From positions 13,671,936-13,735,935 of the forward strand of contig NC_080422.1 in NCBI RefSeq assembly GCF_029873635.1: a stretch of DNA of 64,000 nt, in the 5' to 3' direction. Each line of letters opens with the position of its first letter. Position 1 is the first letter of the stretch. Positions 23,573 through 35,998 of this stretch are shown piece after piece. This DNA comes from Malania oleifera (Eukaryota > Streptophyta > Magnoliopsida > Santalales > Ximeniaceae). A model generated the notes under the pieces. It did no database searches. It saw nothing but the letters and a program-made list of their open reading frames with translations, and was not told where the DNA came from. A program made the position numbers and the translations under genes.

Positions 23573-25823
23573 TGAAATTAGGAATAGCTTCCCAAGAGGG
23601 GGGTGAAATGGCTTTTAAAAATTTCTTTTAATTCCTTTCGAGATACCTTAAACTTCCTTTATTTCTTTTAACCAATTCTTGACTTGTTTGTTTAATTCTT
23701 TAATCAATCGAGAACTTAGTTCCTTTATCCAATCAATAATACAATTAAACAACCAATCAATTAAACAATATCTTCAAGCCAAACAATCAATTTATTTGCC
23801 AAGTACAAGTTAAACAACAAACAACCAAACCAAGATATAAAGTATTCAACACTTTGGTAATATAACAACTCAAGATGGTTGTTTGTTTATATTTGCCAAA
23901 TTTGAGCCAAGCCCTGTAGTAAATGAGAATTTATGCTTGTTGATGTAAAGCCCTGTATAGATGAATTAAATCACTCTTTCCAAATATTTAGAACTCAAAT
24001 AAACTCTTGGTAAATTTATCTTTGGGATGTTAACCAAGTAACGTACTCCCGTAAGGTTTCCGCAACCCAAACCAAAATTAAACCTTAAGTTTGTTTGATT
24101 TCCAAATATATGTAGTTTATATGATTTTCAAATTTAAAACCATCCACACAATTTAAATATGCTGAAAATAAAGAGTAAGGGAAAGAGAGAATGAGACGGA
24201 GATTTTTACGAGGTTCGGCTTATACCCAGCCTACGTCTTCGCCTTTGGCAAACCACCAAAGGATTCACTAGTTCAGTTCTGTTGACGGGTGGAACAATAC
24301 CGATTACAACACTCCTTGGTTAAGGTTAGAGCCCGCCTTCTCCAAACGATATTCCCTCGTTCGGTCACTCCTTCTATAGGCTAGAACCCGCCTCTCTAAG
24401 CAATGGCCCCTTACTTAGCCAACGATCCAAACAACCTTTGGAACGTCAAAGAACTTATAAGAAACAAGATATAATCTGCGTACAAGTATACTCTCTCAAA
24501 GAGCAAGTTAGTACAATTTCAGCACTATATACTTGAATGTAAAATATCAATATGAAATACAATGAAGCTCAAGTGTAGAATTCACCAATATCCTTCTTAA
24601 ATAAGGATTAGCAGTAGGAATTCAGAGGAGGAAGAATTAGAACTTCAGAATATCTCAAAAAAATAGATTTGCAATGAGTGAGCAAGAGAGCTTTTGAAGA
24701 ACAAGAGTGCTTTCAGCTTTACAAGCAGATTTTTCAATTCTTAGATGAGTTTTGATTTGCAAAACCATGTATTTATAGGCTTTCAAACTTGTTTCCATGT
24801 TGCAAAAGTTTTCTTAAAGAGTTTCCCAAGTTTTTAAAAAATTTGAAGCTCAAAGGACTATATTTTAAAACATTAGAATTTAAAAAATTTTCCCGTTGAA
24901 TAGTGTTCAGTCATCTGAAGTGTCGAGGTCAGTCGTCTGAAGTTCCTTAACCCCTTAAAAAATAGAACTGGATACAAGGTCAATTGACTGAAATCAGGGT
25001 TCATTCATCTGATGTTGCAGGTTCAGATGACTGAAGTCGCAAGTTCAGTCGTCTGAACTTGCTGCTGCAACTCTCTGCCTGTTCTGTCTTGTTCTCTGTC
25101 AGCAGTAACCCTGTTTCAATTTTTTGACCATAACTTTTTCTGTATAACTCTAAATTAGATGTTCTTGATGTCAAATGAAATTTAAGAGAAAATACTACAA
25201 CTTTCATGTTGATCACTTTTCAAAATAATGAGGTTTTGATAGTGAAAAATTCACCTGAAAACGGCTAAATAAAAACTGATAGCAAATGGAAGAACTCTTT
25301 TTGATGCTTTTCATTCCAAAAATGACTCTAACCTTTTTAAAATAATTTTTGACCTTATAAAAATATTTTTCAGGTATTTTAAAAAGTATCTAGGTCTAAG
25401 TTAACCTAAGAGTTTCAAAATATTTCAAACGATATTTTAAACATTAAAGTATTTACATGAAAACTTCTAAAACTTTTCTCATTTTAGGTTCTTGAGTCTT
25501 CATGCTTTGTTTCTTCAAGCTTCCATCTTTTCTTCAAGCTTTCATATTCTTTGAACTTTATCACTTTGCCTTTCTTTGGATCTTTTAATATTCTTTGGCT
25601 TTCAACAACTCATTCATGTCCTCATATTCTTCAAGGTTTCATATATCATCTTTAAATCCATGCTTTGACTCATTTAAGCTTCATTTGATCTTTGTGAGCA
25701 CTTTGACCTTACTTTCTCATATATGAGCCCTGAAATATCATTACTCACACAAATATATTAAATTTAACTTATTTGTTAGCATCAAAATAAGATAACAAGA
25801 TTTTAAGCCTTGTAAGGCCAACA
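23573..25823 (-). mobile_element. Copia-like solo LTR, 2.25 kb, inside the CACTA element
   Basis: Termini on the + strand are TGAAATTAGGAA and GGCCAACA, flanked by AAAAT duplications (23568-23572 and 25824-25828). The sense strand is minus: it begins TGTTGGCCTTACAAGGC, then TTTTGATGCTAACAAA, and ends near CACCCCCCTCTTGG. These are traits of long copia LTRs of the SIRE/Maximus kind, though the lineage call is inference. Bases 24895-25060 hold repeated TCAGTCGTCTGAA-type motifs. A CCTTTGG...GACGTAGGCTGGG...GAACCTCG block lies at 24205-24265. It belongs to the same family as 37924, 41155, 43472 and 32359. Confidence 0.85.
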
Positions 25824-25834
25824 AAAATATTAAA

Positions 25835-26955
25835 AAAGAAATGGTTAAGGGTATTAGTGACAGTTTGGGACAACTGTCACTAATAAATAGGTATTAGTGA
25901 CGGTTTTGAAACCGTCGCTACTAGTGTTTTCATTTAAAAAATATTAAAAAAGAAATAGTTAAGGGTATTAGTGACGGTTTGGGAGAACCGTCACTAATAA
26001 AAGGGTATTAGTGACGGTTTTGAAATCATCACTACTAGTGTTTTTATTTTAAAAAAATTTTAAAAAAGAAATAGTTAAGGGTATTAGTGACGGTTTCAAA
26101 ACCGTCACTACTAGTGTTTTTATTTAAAAAAATTTTTAAAAAGAAATAGTTAAGAGTATTAGTGACGGTTTGAGAGAATCGTCACTAATAAGGCGGTATT
26201 ATTGATGGTTCTGAAACCGTCGTTACTAATATATTCATTTAAAAAATTTTAAAAAAGAAATAGTTAAGAGTATTAGTGACGGTTTGGGGGGGACCATCAC
26301 TAATAAAGGAGTATTAGTAACGGTTTTGAAACTGTCACTAATAGTGTTTTTATTTAAAAAAATTTTAAAAAAGAAATAGTTAAGGGTATTAGTGACGGTT
26401 TGGGAGAACCGTCACTAATAAGGCGGTATTAGTGACGATTCTGAAATCGTCACTACTAGTATTTTTATTTAAAAAATTTTAAAAAAGAAATAGTTAAGGG
26501 TATTAGTGATGGTTTGGGAGGACCGTCACTACTAGTGTTTTTATTTAAAAATTTTTTAAAAAAGAAATAGGTAAGGGTATTAGTGACGGTTTGAGAGAAC
26601 CATCACTAATAAGGCGGTATTAGTGACGGTTCTGATACCGTCGCTACAAGTATTTTCATTTAAAAAATATTTAAAAAGAAATAGTTAAGGGTATTAGTGA
26701 TGATTCTAAAACCGTCGCTACTAGTGTTTTCATTTAAAAAATTTTAAAAAAGAAATAGTTAAGAGTATTAGTGACGGTTTGGGAGAATCGTCACTAATAA
26801 GGGGGTATTAGTGACAATTCTAAAACCGTCGCTACTAGTGTTTTCATTTAAAAAATTTTTAAAAAGAAATAGTTAAGAGTAGTAGTGACAGTTTAAGAGA
26901 ATCGTCACTAATAAGGCGATATTAGTGACGGTTTTGGAACCGTCACTAATGCTCA
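25835..26955 (+). repeat. CACTA subterminal array of inverted GACGGTTT motifs
   Basis: Units of roughly 65-115 bp alternate GTATTAGTGACGGTTT...AACCGTCACTA with the spacer TTTTTATTTAAAAAATTTT and AAGAAATAGTTAAG. Each inverted pair can fold into a hairpin. About 12-15 units are present. The array was continuous with 23279-23567 before the solo LTR inserted. Confidence 0.85.
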
Positions 26956-29900
26956 AAATCTGAAATCCCTGCTTTTTTACTTGCATAATTTCCCCCACTT
27001 TCCCAAATTTATTCTTTCTCCTCCCGCCTCCTTCTCCCTCCTGCCGTCCCTTCTTTCCCCAAATTTAGATTTTTGTTTCCCTAAAATCTGATGATCAATG
27101 TTGTGCTTGAGCATGTAGAAGGCGGAGATGGCCATGATGGACGCACCGATCAAGGCGGCCATGGCCATAACCATCTTCCACCCTCCCTGTTTCACTCGCA
27201 AAACTCACCTCTGCCACCCTCTGGTATGACCACCCGGCACCACCATCATCTCCAAGCAGCAACGGCAGTACCCAATACCCGTGACCACCAATCTCCGTAG
27301 CCTCTGTCAACCACCAGCAACACCAGCGAACCAAACCACCCTCACCAATCACCGTAACCACCAAACCACCATGCCCCTCCGGCGCCGTGACCCCACGTAA
27401 ACCAGCTCACTGGAGCTCAGTATGCAGCCCTCGTCACCTTCATGGATCCTCATATCCCTCTGTCTCATCCACTATCATCCTCACCACCCATGGTCAGAAG
27501 GTAGCCACTGAAAGGGGGATTTCGCTTGGACACGCACAAATCGATTTCCATTTCTCTTTTTGCTTCTCTGTTCCTGCTCCTGCTCCTAGCACTCAAACTA
27601 ATTATTCCCTTTCATGGAGGTGTGACCTATTAATTTTTGACTGCTTCAGCAGGTTCAACTTGCCAAAAATTTCAAAGGGGTAAACTCTCATACTCCCCCT
27701 CTGTGTCTCTCTCTTCCTCTCTATCTCTGTCTACCCATCTCCTTGTGGATTTTTTTTTTCTTTTTTTGGTTGCTTTCTTTTGTTACATCTTCTTTGGGAC
27801 TCCCTACAAGAGAAGAGAGAAAGAAAAAACAAAGCAAAATAGTCCCCATCGTCATCTGTGAGAAAAGGGTTTCAACCTTTGTAATTATCACACTTCATGG
27901 ATCTCTTCGTTTATTATTGTTACGGTGATATCTAAATTTTTTTTCTGTCAAATTATCGGGTGCATTTTCCTTTTTTGGGCTGCTGTGTTTTGTGAAGTTC
28001 ACGAGAGTCAATCTGGGTTTTCGAAGGATTTAGAATTGAATTTGGGAGTTGTGTTGTTCAACTTCGGTAATTGTTACACTTCTTATTGATTGCGGTTTCA
28101 TCTGAATTTCTCTATTCGATTCTCGGGTGTACTATTTTGTTTCACTTCCGCATTTTATGAACTTCCTGAGGACTTTTGTTTGTTTTGTTCATTTTTTTTA
28201 TGAGAAGTAATTGGATGTTGTGTGGGATTTGGCAGTTTTATACTTGAAATCATTGGAGATTTTTAGAATCGGTGGGTTTTGAAGATGGTGTAAGGGGTTT
28301 TTGCGTAGTTCTTGTTTCCAGGGGTCTTGCAGCTTTACAGATTATCTTTGCCCCCATGGCGTTAGCGTGTGCTGTGGCATTCTCTAACTTCTGATCTACA
28401 AGTTTTTTTCATTTCGTTCTTCGGGGAGAACACCAAAGTTTGATAGAGAACTAGAACTATGATAGGGAGCAACATGATTGTAGAAAAAGGGGATTGTCTG
28501 AGTTAGAGGCTCTTGTTAAGGGACTTAGCTTTTTAGAGAATTAGAACTGATGGTTTTGGGTTGCAGGATTCTAGAAAAATATTAGGGTCTTTTGACCGAA
28601 GGGTGACCTGGATATATTTTTGGGAAGGGAGCATGCTCATGGCTTCAGTTACTGATTTTTTTTTGCCTCCATTTACTATTTTAGAATGAGGAACTAGGGC
28701 CACTTGCTCCACACTCGGAGATTATGGAGTCTTGACATAATTGGAAATCTATGCAGTGTCAATTGTAGGGTCTTTTTTCCAACTGCTGTATCTATTAGAA
28801 CTTGCTAGGCTAAGCAGGGCTTTATCTCTTTTGCATAATAACTCTCACTGTTCATGCACACTGTTTCACACAATAACCTGCTACACACATTGCCTACACA
28901 CAAGAAGAACACACAAGAAGAACACACACACTAAACCACAAACACAGGAAAACACTCACTGCAATACATAGTACAACACACACTGTCACACCTGTACACA
29001 CACCTGCACATGCACATCAAAATATGCACCAACACATCACTACACAACCTGCACACACACACACCCCCCTGCACACACACCAACTCACACACCACCAATT
29101 CACATATAACCCGTCTGCGTACAACACACGCCAACCTACCCACCCATGCACATGCACACACACTCATACACGTACAGAATACACATCAAAACATGCGCTC
29201 ATGCACACACTGAAATACATATTCATACACGTGCTCCATGGGCGCCGTAGATTGACTTGGTGAATTGGGTTGATTAAAGTTGCTTGTGAAGAATCCATAT
29301 CTTGATGATTTATATTGATATGAGAAGCCTATGTTATGCCTGAAACTCCCTATGATGCTAGTGAATTTTAAAGGAGAAAAGAGATTTTGATGCATCATTC
29401 TTTTCCTGATTGTGAGATGATGTGGTTGAAGACATCATTCTCTGAATGAGTTTGTTTGATTATCTTGATCCTCATCCTTTTTTAGATGGCTTCCTAGGTG
29501 GGTGAAATTAACTTGAGAATATCAATAGACTCCAGTTAATAGTGTTGAGTTATTCTTTTGCAAGATGCTAACATTCTAGTGAACTGCAAATTGGTATGAA
29601 CAGTCCAAAACATGCTATATTTTCGTTCCAAGAGATTAAATCTAGTGCTCCAAAGTTTTAATTCAATATTTTTTTTCTACATAACATCTATTTTAATCAT
29701 AAAAGTAGAACATTATTGCATCATAATTTTCCTTTCAGTCATTATTAACATACTTATTAAAGAAATCTTTTTTCAATTTCTAAACGCCTAACTATACTCT
29801 CTTAAGTATATAAATGCCATAACACTTTTTTCACCTATCTACGCGCATACTTAGCTTAACTCATTTTTGAGTATCTGCTGCACCATAATCCCATTCCCAT

Positions 29901-30984
29901 TCCAGAAACCAACACCTTTTGTGTCTTTCTACATTGTGGTTAACATAACAGCCTGTTGAGTTGTGGGAATTTTCACTTGTCAACTGTGTTTTCCCTTATC
30001 GCTTCTTTGGGCCTCACAAATGTTAATCATAATTTTTGCAGAACTGAGCCTTGCTTGGTTTTTATCTGGTCTTGTCTTTCCTATATTTTGAACATGGGTC
30101 TAGCTTGGCTGCAATTTCAGTCCTTGTCAAACTCTTAAGACAGAAAAATTTTATGGTTTTTAGAACTTAAATACATTGAAGGGTCTTCTTTGTAGTTGTA
30201 TAATCCACTCGGTGTTGTCGAGCACCCCAATAAGCTTGCCAGATTCAGATAATCCAAAATATAGTGCTGCTCATTGAATTGATGAAAAACATTATAACAT
30301 TTATCTTTCAATTTTAAGGTCCATGAATACTGATCAACACAACAATAAATCAATATTATTTTTATTTTAGTAATTACATATGGGGGGAGTAATTGTAGAG
30401 TTACGAGCCTACATGATAGAAGGTTAAACGAGTTTTATAATAATTCGTTGATTTACTTTTTGTCACATAATTCATATGTCATGAATATATGATTGTTACA
30501 GTATTTAATACTTATTATATGAAGCTCATGTGCACTCGCAAAAATTCATTACTAGTTGGATTATTGTGAACTGTTTATTGTAAATACTTAGGTTTGGAGC
30601 ATATCTCTATGGAAAATGTCATATTTATTGGAGAAATGCTGCCAAAATTTTTCAAAAAACGTATACTAATTTTTTTAACTTTCTTAATTTGCAGGGTTTG
30701 CAACTGTGACAACGTCAGGACAATGTCATACATTACGGATGCAGTTTTTCACTTTTTTTGTTATCTAAACAGATGAAATGTATTTGAATTTGAATAATGT
30801 ATTTCTATTTAAATTTGAATTTGTATAAATGTATTTGAATTTGAATTTGAATTAGAATTTTAAATAATTTATGAATTTTATTGCAATTATGATTTAATGT
30901 TATGTATAAAAAAATGTAATTTAATTACAGATTTTTATAGGAATTAATAATTGGAAAAAAATTTAAATTCACTAATAATTGTCC
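26956..30984 (+). other. Interior (cargo) of the CACTA element, no transposase
   Basis: A T/C-rich leader (26985-27060) also begins the interior of the CACTA copy at 54250, so it belongs to the element. Bases 27085-27200 hold a GC3-rich exon-like piece on the minus strand. Bases 27200-27480 are CCACC-rich. Bases 28860-29240 are a CA/ACAC low-complexity stretch. From 29250 to 30780 I see no coding frame with recognisable features. Bases 30780-30960 are simple TTTGAATTTGAATT sequence shared with other CACTA ends at 36540 and 53450. Confidence 0.6.
27085..27201 (-). pseudogene. Possible captured exon fragment, small membrane-protein-like
   Basis: The minus strand reads GWKMVMAMAALIGASIMAIS then AFYMLKHNID, a single hydrophobic segment with basic flanks. 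Nearly every codon ends in G or C, unlike the AT-rich surroundings, which is what a captured host exon would look like. I do not recognise the parent gene. Beyond about 27085 the frame becomes low-complexity. It could be chance, but the strong codon bias argues against that. Confidence 0.4.
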
Positions 30985-31137
30985 AATTTAAGTATTAGTG
31001 ACAGTTTCAAAATCGTCACTAATACTATGGCTTTAGTGAAGGTTTTAAAACCGTCACTAAATCCATAAGTGACGGTTCTGCAGAGCAATAGTGACGATTT
31101 TAGAACTGTCACTAATAATAGAGCATTAGTGATCTAA
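30985..31137 (+). repeat. Right subterminal repeats of the CACTA element
   Basis: Motifs such as GTATTAGTGACAGTTTC and AAACCGTCACTAA are present about five times. The block ends abruptly at TTAGTGAT, with no CACTA terminus. Confidence 0.75.
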
Positions 31138-31307
31138 GCCGAAAGGCGAAAAAGAAAGAAAACAAAAGGGAACGTGCTTAAGACATGATCTTTGATCAAG
31201 GGTTATCCTTCTAAAGATCAGCAAAATTCAAGCCACATTGTACCCTTTTCTTCTCTAACCAATACTTGGAGCCTGCATTATAATCCAAACAAAAGCCTTG
31301 ACTAGAC
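31138..31307 (+). other. Fragment of Tat-type 3' non-coding sequence at a deletion junction
   Basis: Bases 31183-31300 align with 14830-14955 of the nested element (ATGATCTTTGA, TTCTCTAACC, GCCTTGACTAGACC). It joins CACTA sequence on the left to LTR sequence on the right. This is the scar of the deletion that removed the CACTA right end, most of pol and most of the 3' LTR. Confidence 0.6.
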
Positions 31308-32088
31308 CGGTCAACGTTTGACCGATTCACCACTCTCGGGAACGGTTCACCCTGTTTCTCTCCATTTCGCTTGTATGCTATTATTATATCCAGAAAATTC
31401 ACAAAAATCACAAAAATTATCAAAAATCCCAAAAAATATTTTCACACTTTGATTTCCATTGATTTTATTTGTGTGATTTTGAAGTTCGAGAAAAATCACA
31501 AAAATATTTCTTAGGCACAGAAAATCATTTTCATCCCGAACAAACTTCGAAAACTTCCCGAAATAGAATTTTCCTACTTAGAAAAATCTATAGATTTCAA
31601 AACCCCTAAGAGTGTAATTTGTATCCTATTTTCAATTTTCCTTCCCGATGATTGCAATCAAGGGCATAGACTCTTCGGAGTATCGGATTGCCCCGGTTTT
31701 GAGGGAATACCTATATAATATTTTCATTCTTTTGATTTTTGAAAGGGAATAGTTTTGGCAGGCTTATCAGATTTGTTTTGGGATAGTTTTTGATTAATCT
31801 TGTACCATTTGTAAGAACAGGCGCATAGGGGGTGCTAATACCTTCCCCTCACGTAACCGTACTCCCGAGCCCGACTCTGGTTACGCAAACCGATTCTACC
31901 CCTAATGAGGTAGCAATCAAGTGTTCTAACCGCACTTCAAAAGGTTAGTGGCGACTCCATCGCACATTATTTTTCCACGAAACTCACATTTTCAAAATCA
32001 CACATCCATTTTCCTAGTTCGCAGTCGCACCCATATTTTGCGCCAAGAGAGTGGTTCTCTCCAGGGCCGGGTCCGAGACGTTGCGACA
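31308..32088 (+). mobile_element. 3' LTR remnant of the Tat/Ogre-type element
   Basis: It aligns over its whole length with 4107-4890, from GGTCAACGTTTGACC to GTCCGAGACGTTGCGACA, with scattered differences (roughly 10 percent by eye). The terminal CA at 32087-32088 is intact, unlike the 5' copy. It carries the U5 block at 31802-31965. Confidence 0.82.
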
Positions 32089-32358
32089 ATAATAACGATT
32101 AAATCGCGACCCCTTTTATTGAGTCAAACAAAAAAAATTTTCCAAAATGATGCTTTAAAATTTCTTGGATAAAATTAATATAGTATTAATTAGAACAATA
32201 CAATTTGTCGAAATCCTACAACCAGCGGTGTATGCATTGCTAAATTATTATTTAAGATAATAACCCAAATGATAAATTACTTTTTGACCATCTCCATCTC
32301 TCCATCCATTCATCCTTTGCCAACCGTCTGGCAGTGCAACTTCGGCTAGAGGAGGGGA
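32089..32358. other. Short spacer between elements
   Basis: This is 270 bp of AT-rich sequence with a CT-rich patch (32290-32330). I see no gene or repeat that I can place. Confidence 0.4.
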
Positions 32359-32609
32359 TGTTGGCCTAACAAGGCTTAATCTAGTTTTGATGATAACAAA
32401 CTAAGGTTACTAATTGTACTTTCAAGTTTAGTTTCACGAATCAAGTGTTTTACAAAGTAAGATGGTTCTACTTGGAAAAGATTGAATAAAGCTTAAACTT
32501 AAAGTTACAAGTCATGAAGATTACGAAGCGTTATAAAGTGTTGATCAAGCTCGAGCAAAGATTGAAGTCATATGACAAGAAGACTTAGGAAATTAAGTGT
32601 ATTTATCGT

Positions 32610-34495
32610 TGTCGCGACGTCCCGGGAGCGCGTGTGCCCCGGGCGGCGAACTAAAAATCATTTTAATATTTTCATGGAAAAACATGGAATGTCGGAGTCG
32701 CCATTAACCTTTAGTGCGGTTAGAACACATGATTACTACCCCGTTAGGGGTAGAATCGGTCTACCTTACCAGAGTTGGGGTCGGGAGTTCGGTTACGCGA
32801 GGGGAAGGTACGAGCACCCCCTACGCGCCCGTTCTTACGAACGGTACCTAATTAATTTGAAATTATCCCTAAGTTAATCTAATAAGTCTTTAAATTACTC
32901 CTTTTTATGAATTTACAAATACATGTGAAAAATAAATAAATAAATAAAATAATAAATAAATAAAGATAATATATATACATATATATATATATTCCCTCAG
33001 AACTTAGGGTACGTAATGCCCGAAGGCTCATACCCCTGCAATAAAATCATAGGGATTGAAATATCGAGAAAATATCTTATAAAAAAAAAAATAAGTATAA
33101 TGATATATAAATAAAAAATATAATATAAATTACTTAAAGAAAATAAATACGGCAATTATGAAGAACGCACATCATGATAATGATAATAATACCTAACTTA
33201 AATATATGTACATAACGTAATAGTAATAATAACACGTACCTTAGCATATGTATATATATGTATGATAATAATAATTATTATAATAATAATAAATAACTTG
33301 TACCCTGATTTATGGTAATAATAACACGTATCTCAAATAATATATATATATATACATACACTAACAATAATAATAACACCTACTTTAACATATATATACC
33401 TACACAAAAAAGATAATAATAATAATAACACGCAGTGGGATATACAATAATGACACAATTCTAAAAATATATGTATGTATATGTATATAATGATAAAGAT
33501 AATAGTTGTAGCAATAATAATATTAATAATAAAAAGGTATATCTTAATAATACAATACTTGTCTTAATAGTAACATACAATTAATAATAACATATACAAT
33601 ATGGAAATAATTAAAGAAACAAATCAATCCTACAATTAAAATGTAAACTATACAATATGGAAACAAATCAATTCTAAAATTAGTATGTAATTACACAATT
33701 ATGAGTATGACAACAAAATAATGAAATTATGGAAACAATCAATTCTAAAATCAATATGTAGATATGCAAGGATAAATATGGGAACAAATAAGCTTTAACA
33801 TTAGTAAGCAATAATATAAAATGATAAAGATGGGAGCAATAATAAAATAATGATCAAGAATACCCTAAATAATTACACAATCAAATAAGATAAATATATT
33901 ACCCATTAAATGTCACAATATCAATAAATAAATAAAAACCCAAAATAATTATACAAGCAAATAAGGTGAACATATTACCCATTAAATATTACAATAAAAA
34001 CAAAGAACCGAAAATAAGCATATAAGCCAATAAGATGAATATATTACACATTGAATATTATAATGACAACAAAATAAACCCTAAAACACTAACATATTAC
34101 ATATTGAAATTAACAATAATGATAAAAATCCTAAATATAATACAAGCAAATAGAATGACTATTACATATTAAATGTTACAAAATCAACAAAGAAATCATG
34201 AATAAATGTACAAACCAACTAAATACATTGCACTTAAAATATTATAATATTAACACAACAAAAACCATAAATAAATATTCAAGACAATAATTGCATTTCA
34301 AATATTAACAATAAAACATAATAAAATACAGACCTATTACTAAAAGTATTACAACATTAAAACACATAAATAACATTACAAAAAAAAGTAAAAATATATA
34401 TAAAACAAATATGCAACATAATAATAAATAATATGCAAAATAAATACACATAATAATAATGATAACATATAAAAAAATGCATGAAATAAATAGTA

Positions 34496-34550
<55 letters not shown>

Positions 34551-35702
34551 TATGTGTGAAGTGCCTGCTGTGTGCAGGAATCTGGGTAGGGGTTCCGTGT
34601 GTGTGTGTATGTGTGTTTGAAGGCAGGAAACTCACTGTGTGTTCCAGCGTGTGTGTGTGTGTGTGTGTGCATCGTGTTTGAGTGCAGGGACTTACGGAGG
34701 GGGGGGGGGTACAGCCGAGAGACTCCACGGTGACGGGAGCGAGCGACGGCGACGGTGACGGTGACGGGAGTGAGTGACGGGGCTGCTGGGTGGTTGCTCC
34801 TGCGGCCGGAGATGACGGGAGTGAGCGACGGGGCTGCTGGGTGGTTGCTCCTGCGGCCGCTGCTGAGTCCTTTGTGGGCAGCGGTGGTCGCGATAGCGCC
34901 TGAGAGGCCGTTGTGATCTGCGGAGTTGCAGCAGGGTGAGGATTGATGGGCCGTGAGCGGGGGAGTTCTGTTGCAGAGATTTGCTCGAACCTCGGCTGGC
35001 TGTAGAAGGTGGTCTGGTATGGTGAGGATGAAGGAAAAGAGCAGCGGCTGGTTGTTTTTTTTTCTTTTTGGCTTCTCCGGCTGTGCTGTGCGCAGCGCCC
35101 CCTTTGTGTGCTGTGAGAAGAGCCTATAAATAGGCTCCCCAAAACCCTAGCTACCCATAAATAATAAAAATAATAATAAATAAGTAATAATAATAAGGAG
35201 TAAAATAATAATGATAATAAAAAAATAGTAATAATATTAATAATAATAATAATAAAGATAAAAATACTAATAATAATAATAAATAAATAATAAAAATAAT
35301 AAATAATAATAATAATAATAATAATAATACTAATGAAAATTAATAATAACAATAATAATAAATAAAATAATAATAATAATAAGACTAATGAAAATTAATA
35401 AGAATAAATAAAAATACTAATAATAATAAAATAAGATTAATAATAATGATAAAAACATAATAAGAATAATAATAATAACAAAAACAAATAATAATAATAA
35501 TAATAATAATAAATAATATAATATATAATATATAATAATCATAATAATAACAGAAATAATATATAATCATAATAGTCAATAATAAAGATAGAAATTACTA
35601 ATAATAATCAAAGTTAAAAAATAATAGTAATCATAATGGAAATAATAAATAATAATAATAATCATAAATATAATATAACATAGAAGTAACAATAAGATCA
35701 AG

Positions 35703-35735
<33 letters not shown>

Positions 35736-35823
35736 GAATAAATAAAATAATAAAAATACTAATAAAATAATAATAATAATGATAATAAATATATTGAGCC
35801 TGGGTAAAAATGAGGTGTCTACA
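32610..35823 (-). mobile_element. Solo LTR of the Tat/Ogre-like non-coding family, 3.2 kb
   Basis: On the minus strand it begins TGTAGACACCTCATTTTTAC (at 35823) and ends ACGTCGCGACA (at 32610). The duplication ATCGT flanks it at 32605-32609 and 35824-35828. It carries the U5 block (32690-32855), a TA microsatellite (34499-34548), GT and poly-G tracts, a TATA-like box at about 35122-35134 and a GC-rich stretch (34560-35100). Bases 34745-34860 contain a tandem duplication with GGGGCTGCTGGGTGGTTGCT. The 331-codon frame at 34357-35352 is simple-sequence and is not treated as a gene. Confidence 0.92.
34499..34548. repeat. TA microsatellite
   Basis: About 25 AT dinucleotides in the solo LTR, next to GT repeats at 34597-34668. 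Confidence 0.95.
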
Positions 35824-35998
35824 ATCGTTTTAGAGTCTCATGTAAGTACTTTTAATTTCAACATTGTGACTGAAGCTCTTAGGATTTAACTCTGGACTTA
35901 GAGATCTTATTTAGAACATAGAAAATATTTTTATAAGGTCCAAAACACTTTTCAAAGTTAATAAAAACAAGTTTTGGAACACTATGAAAAGCAAGGTT

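Larger units (their letters stand above)
23262..31137 (+). mobile_element. CACTA (En/Spm-like) DNA transposon, right terminus lost
   Basis: The left terminus is CACTACAAAAAAACTGG, the signature of CACTA elements. It is followed by many subterminal copies of TTAGTGACGGTTTTGAAACC and its complement, the sort of sites bound by transposase. Right-end subterminal repeats are at 30985-31137, but no terminal GTAGTG follows: the sequence passes into Tat-type DNA. The interior (26960-30980) has no transposase and differs from the interior of the related copy at 53769, so the element is non-autonomous with variable cargo. The 3-bp duplication (probably GTT, 23259-23261) cannot be confirmed. Confidence 0.85.
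1..32088 (+). mobile_element. Degraded Tat/Ogre-type Ty3/gypsy retrotransposon with nested insertions
   Basis: In order, the sequence shows a long 5' LTR (to 4890), a tRNA-Arg-type primer site, an extra ORF1, gag, an aspartic protease with DNG in place of DTG/DSG, a G-patch-like domain, a probable intron, the start of reverse transcriptase, and a 3' LTR remnant ending at 32088. An ORF before gag, a tRNA-Arg primer and an intron between protease and reverse transcriptase are known traits of the Ogre/Tat lineage. A second element (10424-22140) and a CACTA element (23262-31137) are inserted in the coding region. The catalytic part of reverse transcriptase, RNase H, integrase and most of the 3' LTR are absent. 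Every reading frame has stops or shifts, so the copy is dead. The left end lies outside the window, so its target-site duplication cannot be checked; the base run after 32088 begins ATAAT. Confidence 0.88.
32359..35998 (+). mobile_element. Truncated copia-like LTR, split by a solo LTR
   Basis: TGTTGGCCTAACAAGGCTTA then TTTTGATGATAACAAA at 32359-32400 match the sense start of the LTR at 23573-25823 (minus). After the inserted solo LTR, 35829-35998 continues the same alignment (ATATTTTTATAAGGTC and the AAGTTTTGGAACACTATGAAAAGC region). The right part is lost where CACTA sequence begins at about 35999. Confidence 0.7.

Noticed and set aside
28860-29240. His/Thr-rich frames and a Cys-rich minus-strand frame
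   Set aside because: These are readings of a CA-rich low-complexity stretch.
34357-35352. 331-codon open frame on the minus strand
   Set aside because: It is built from ATT/TA/GT microsatellites and the GC-rich LTR cassette; openness is due to simple sequence.
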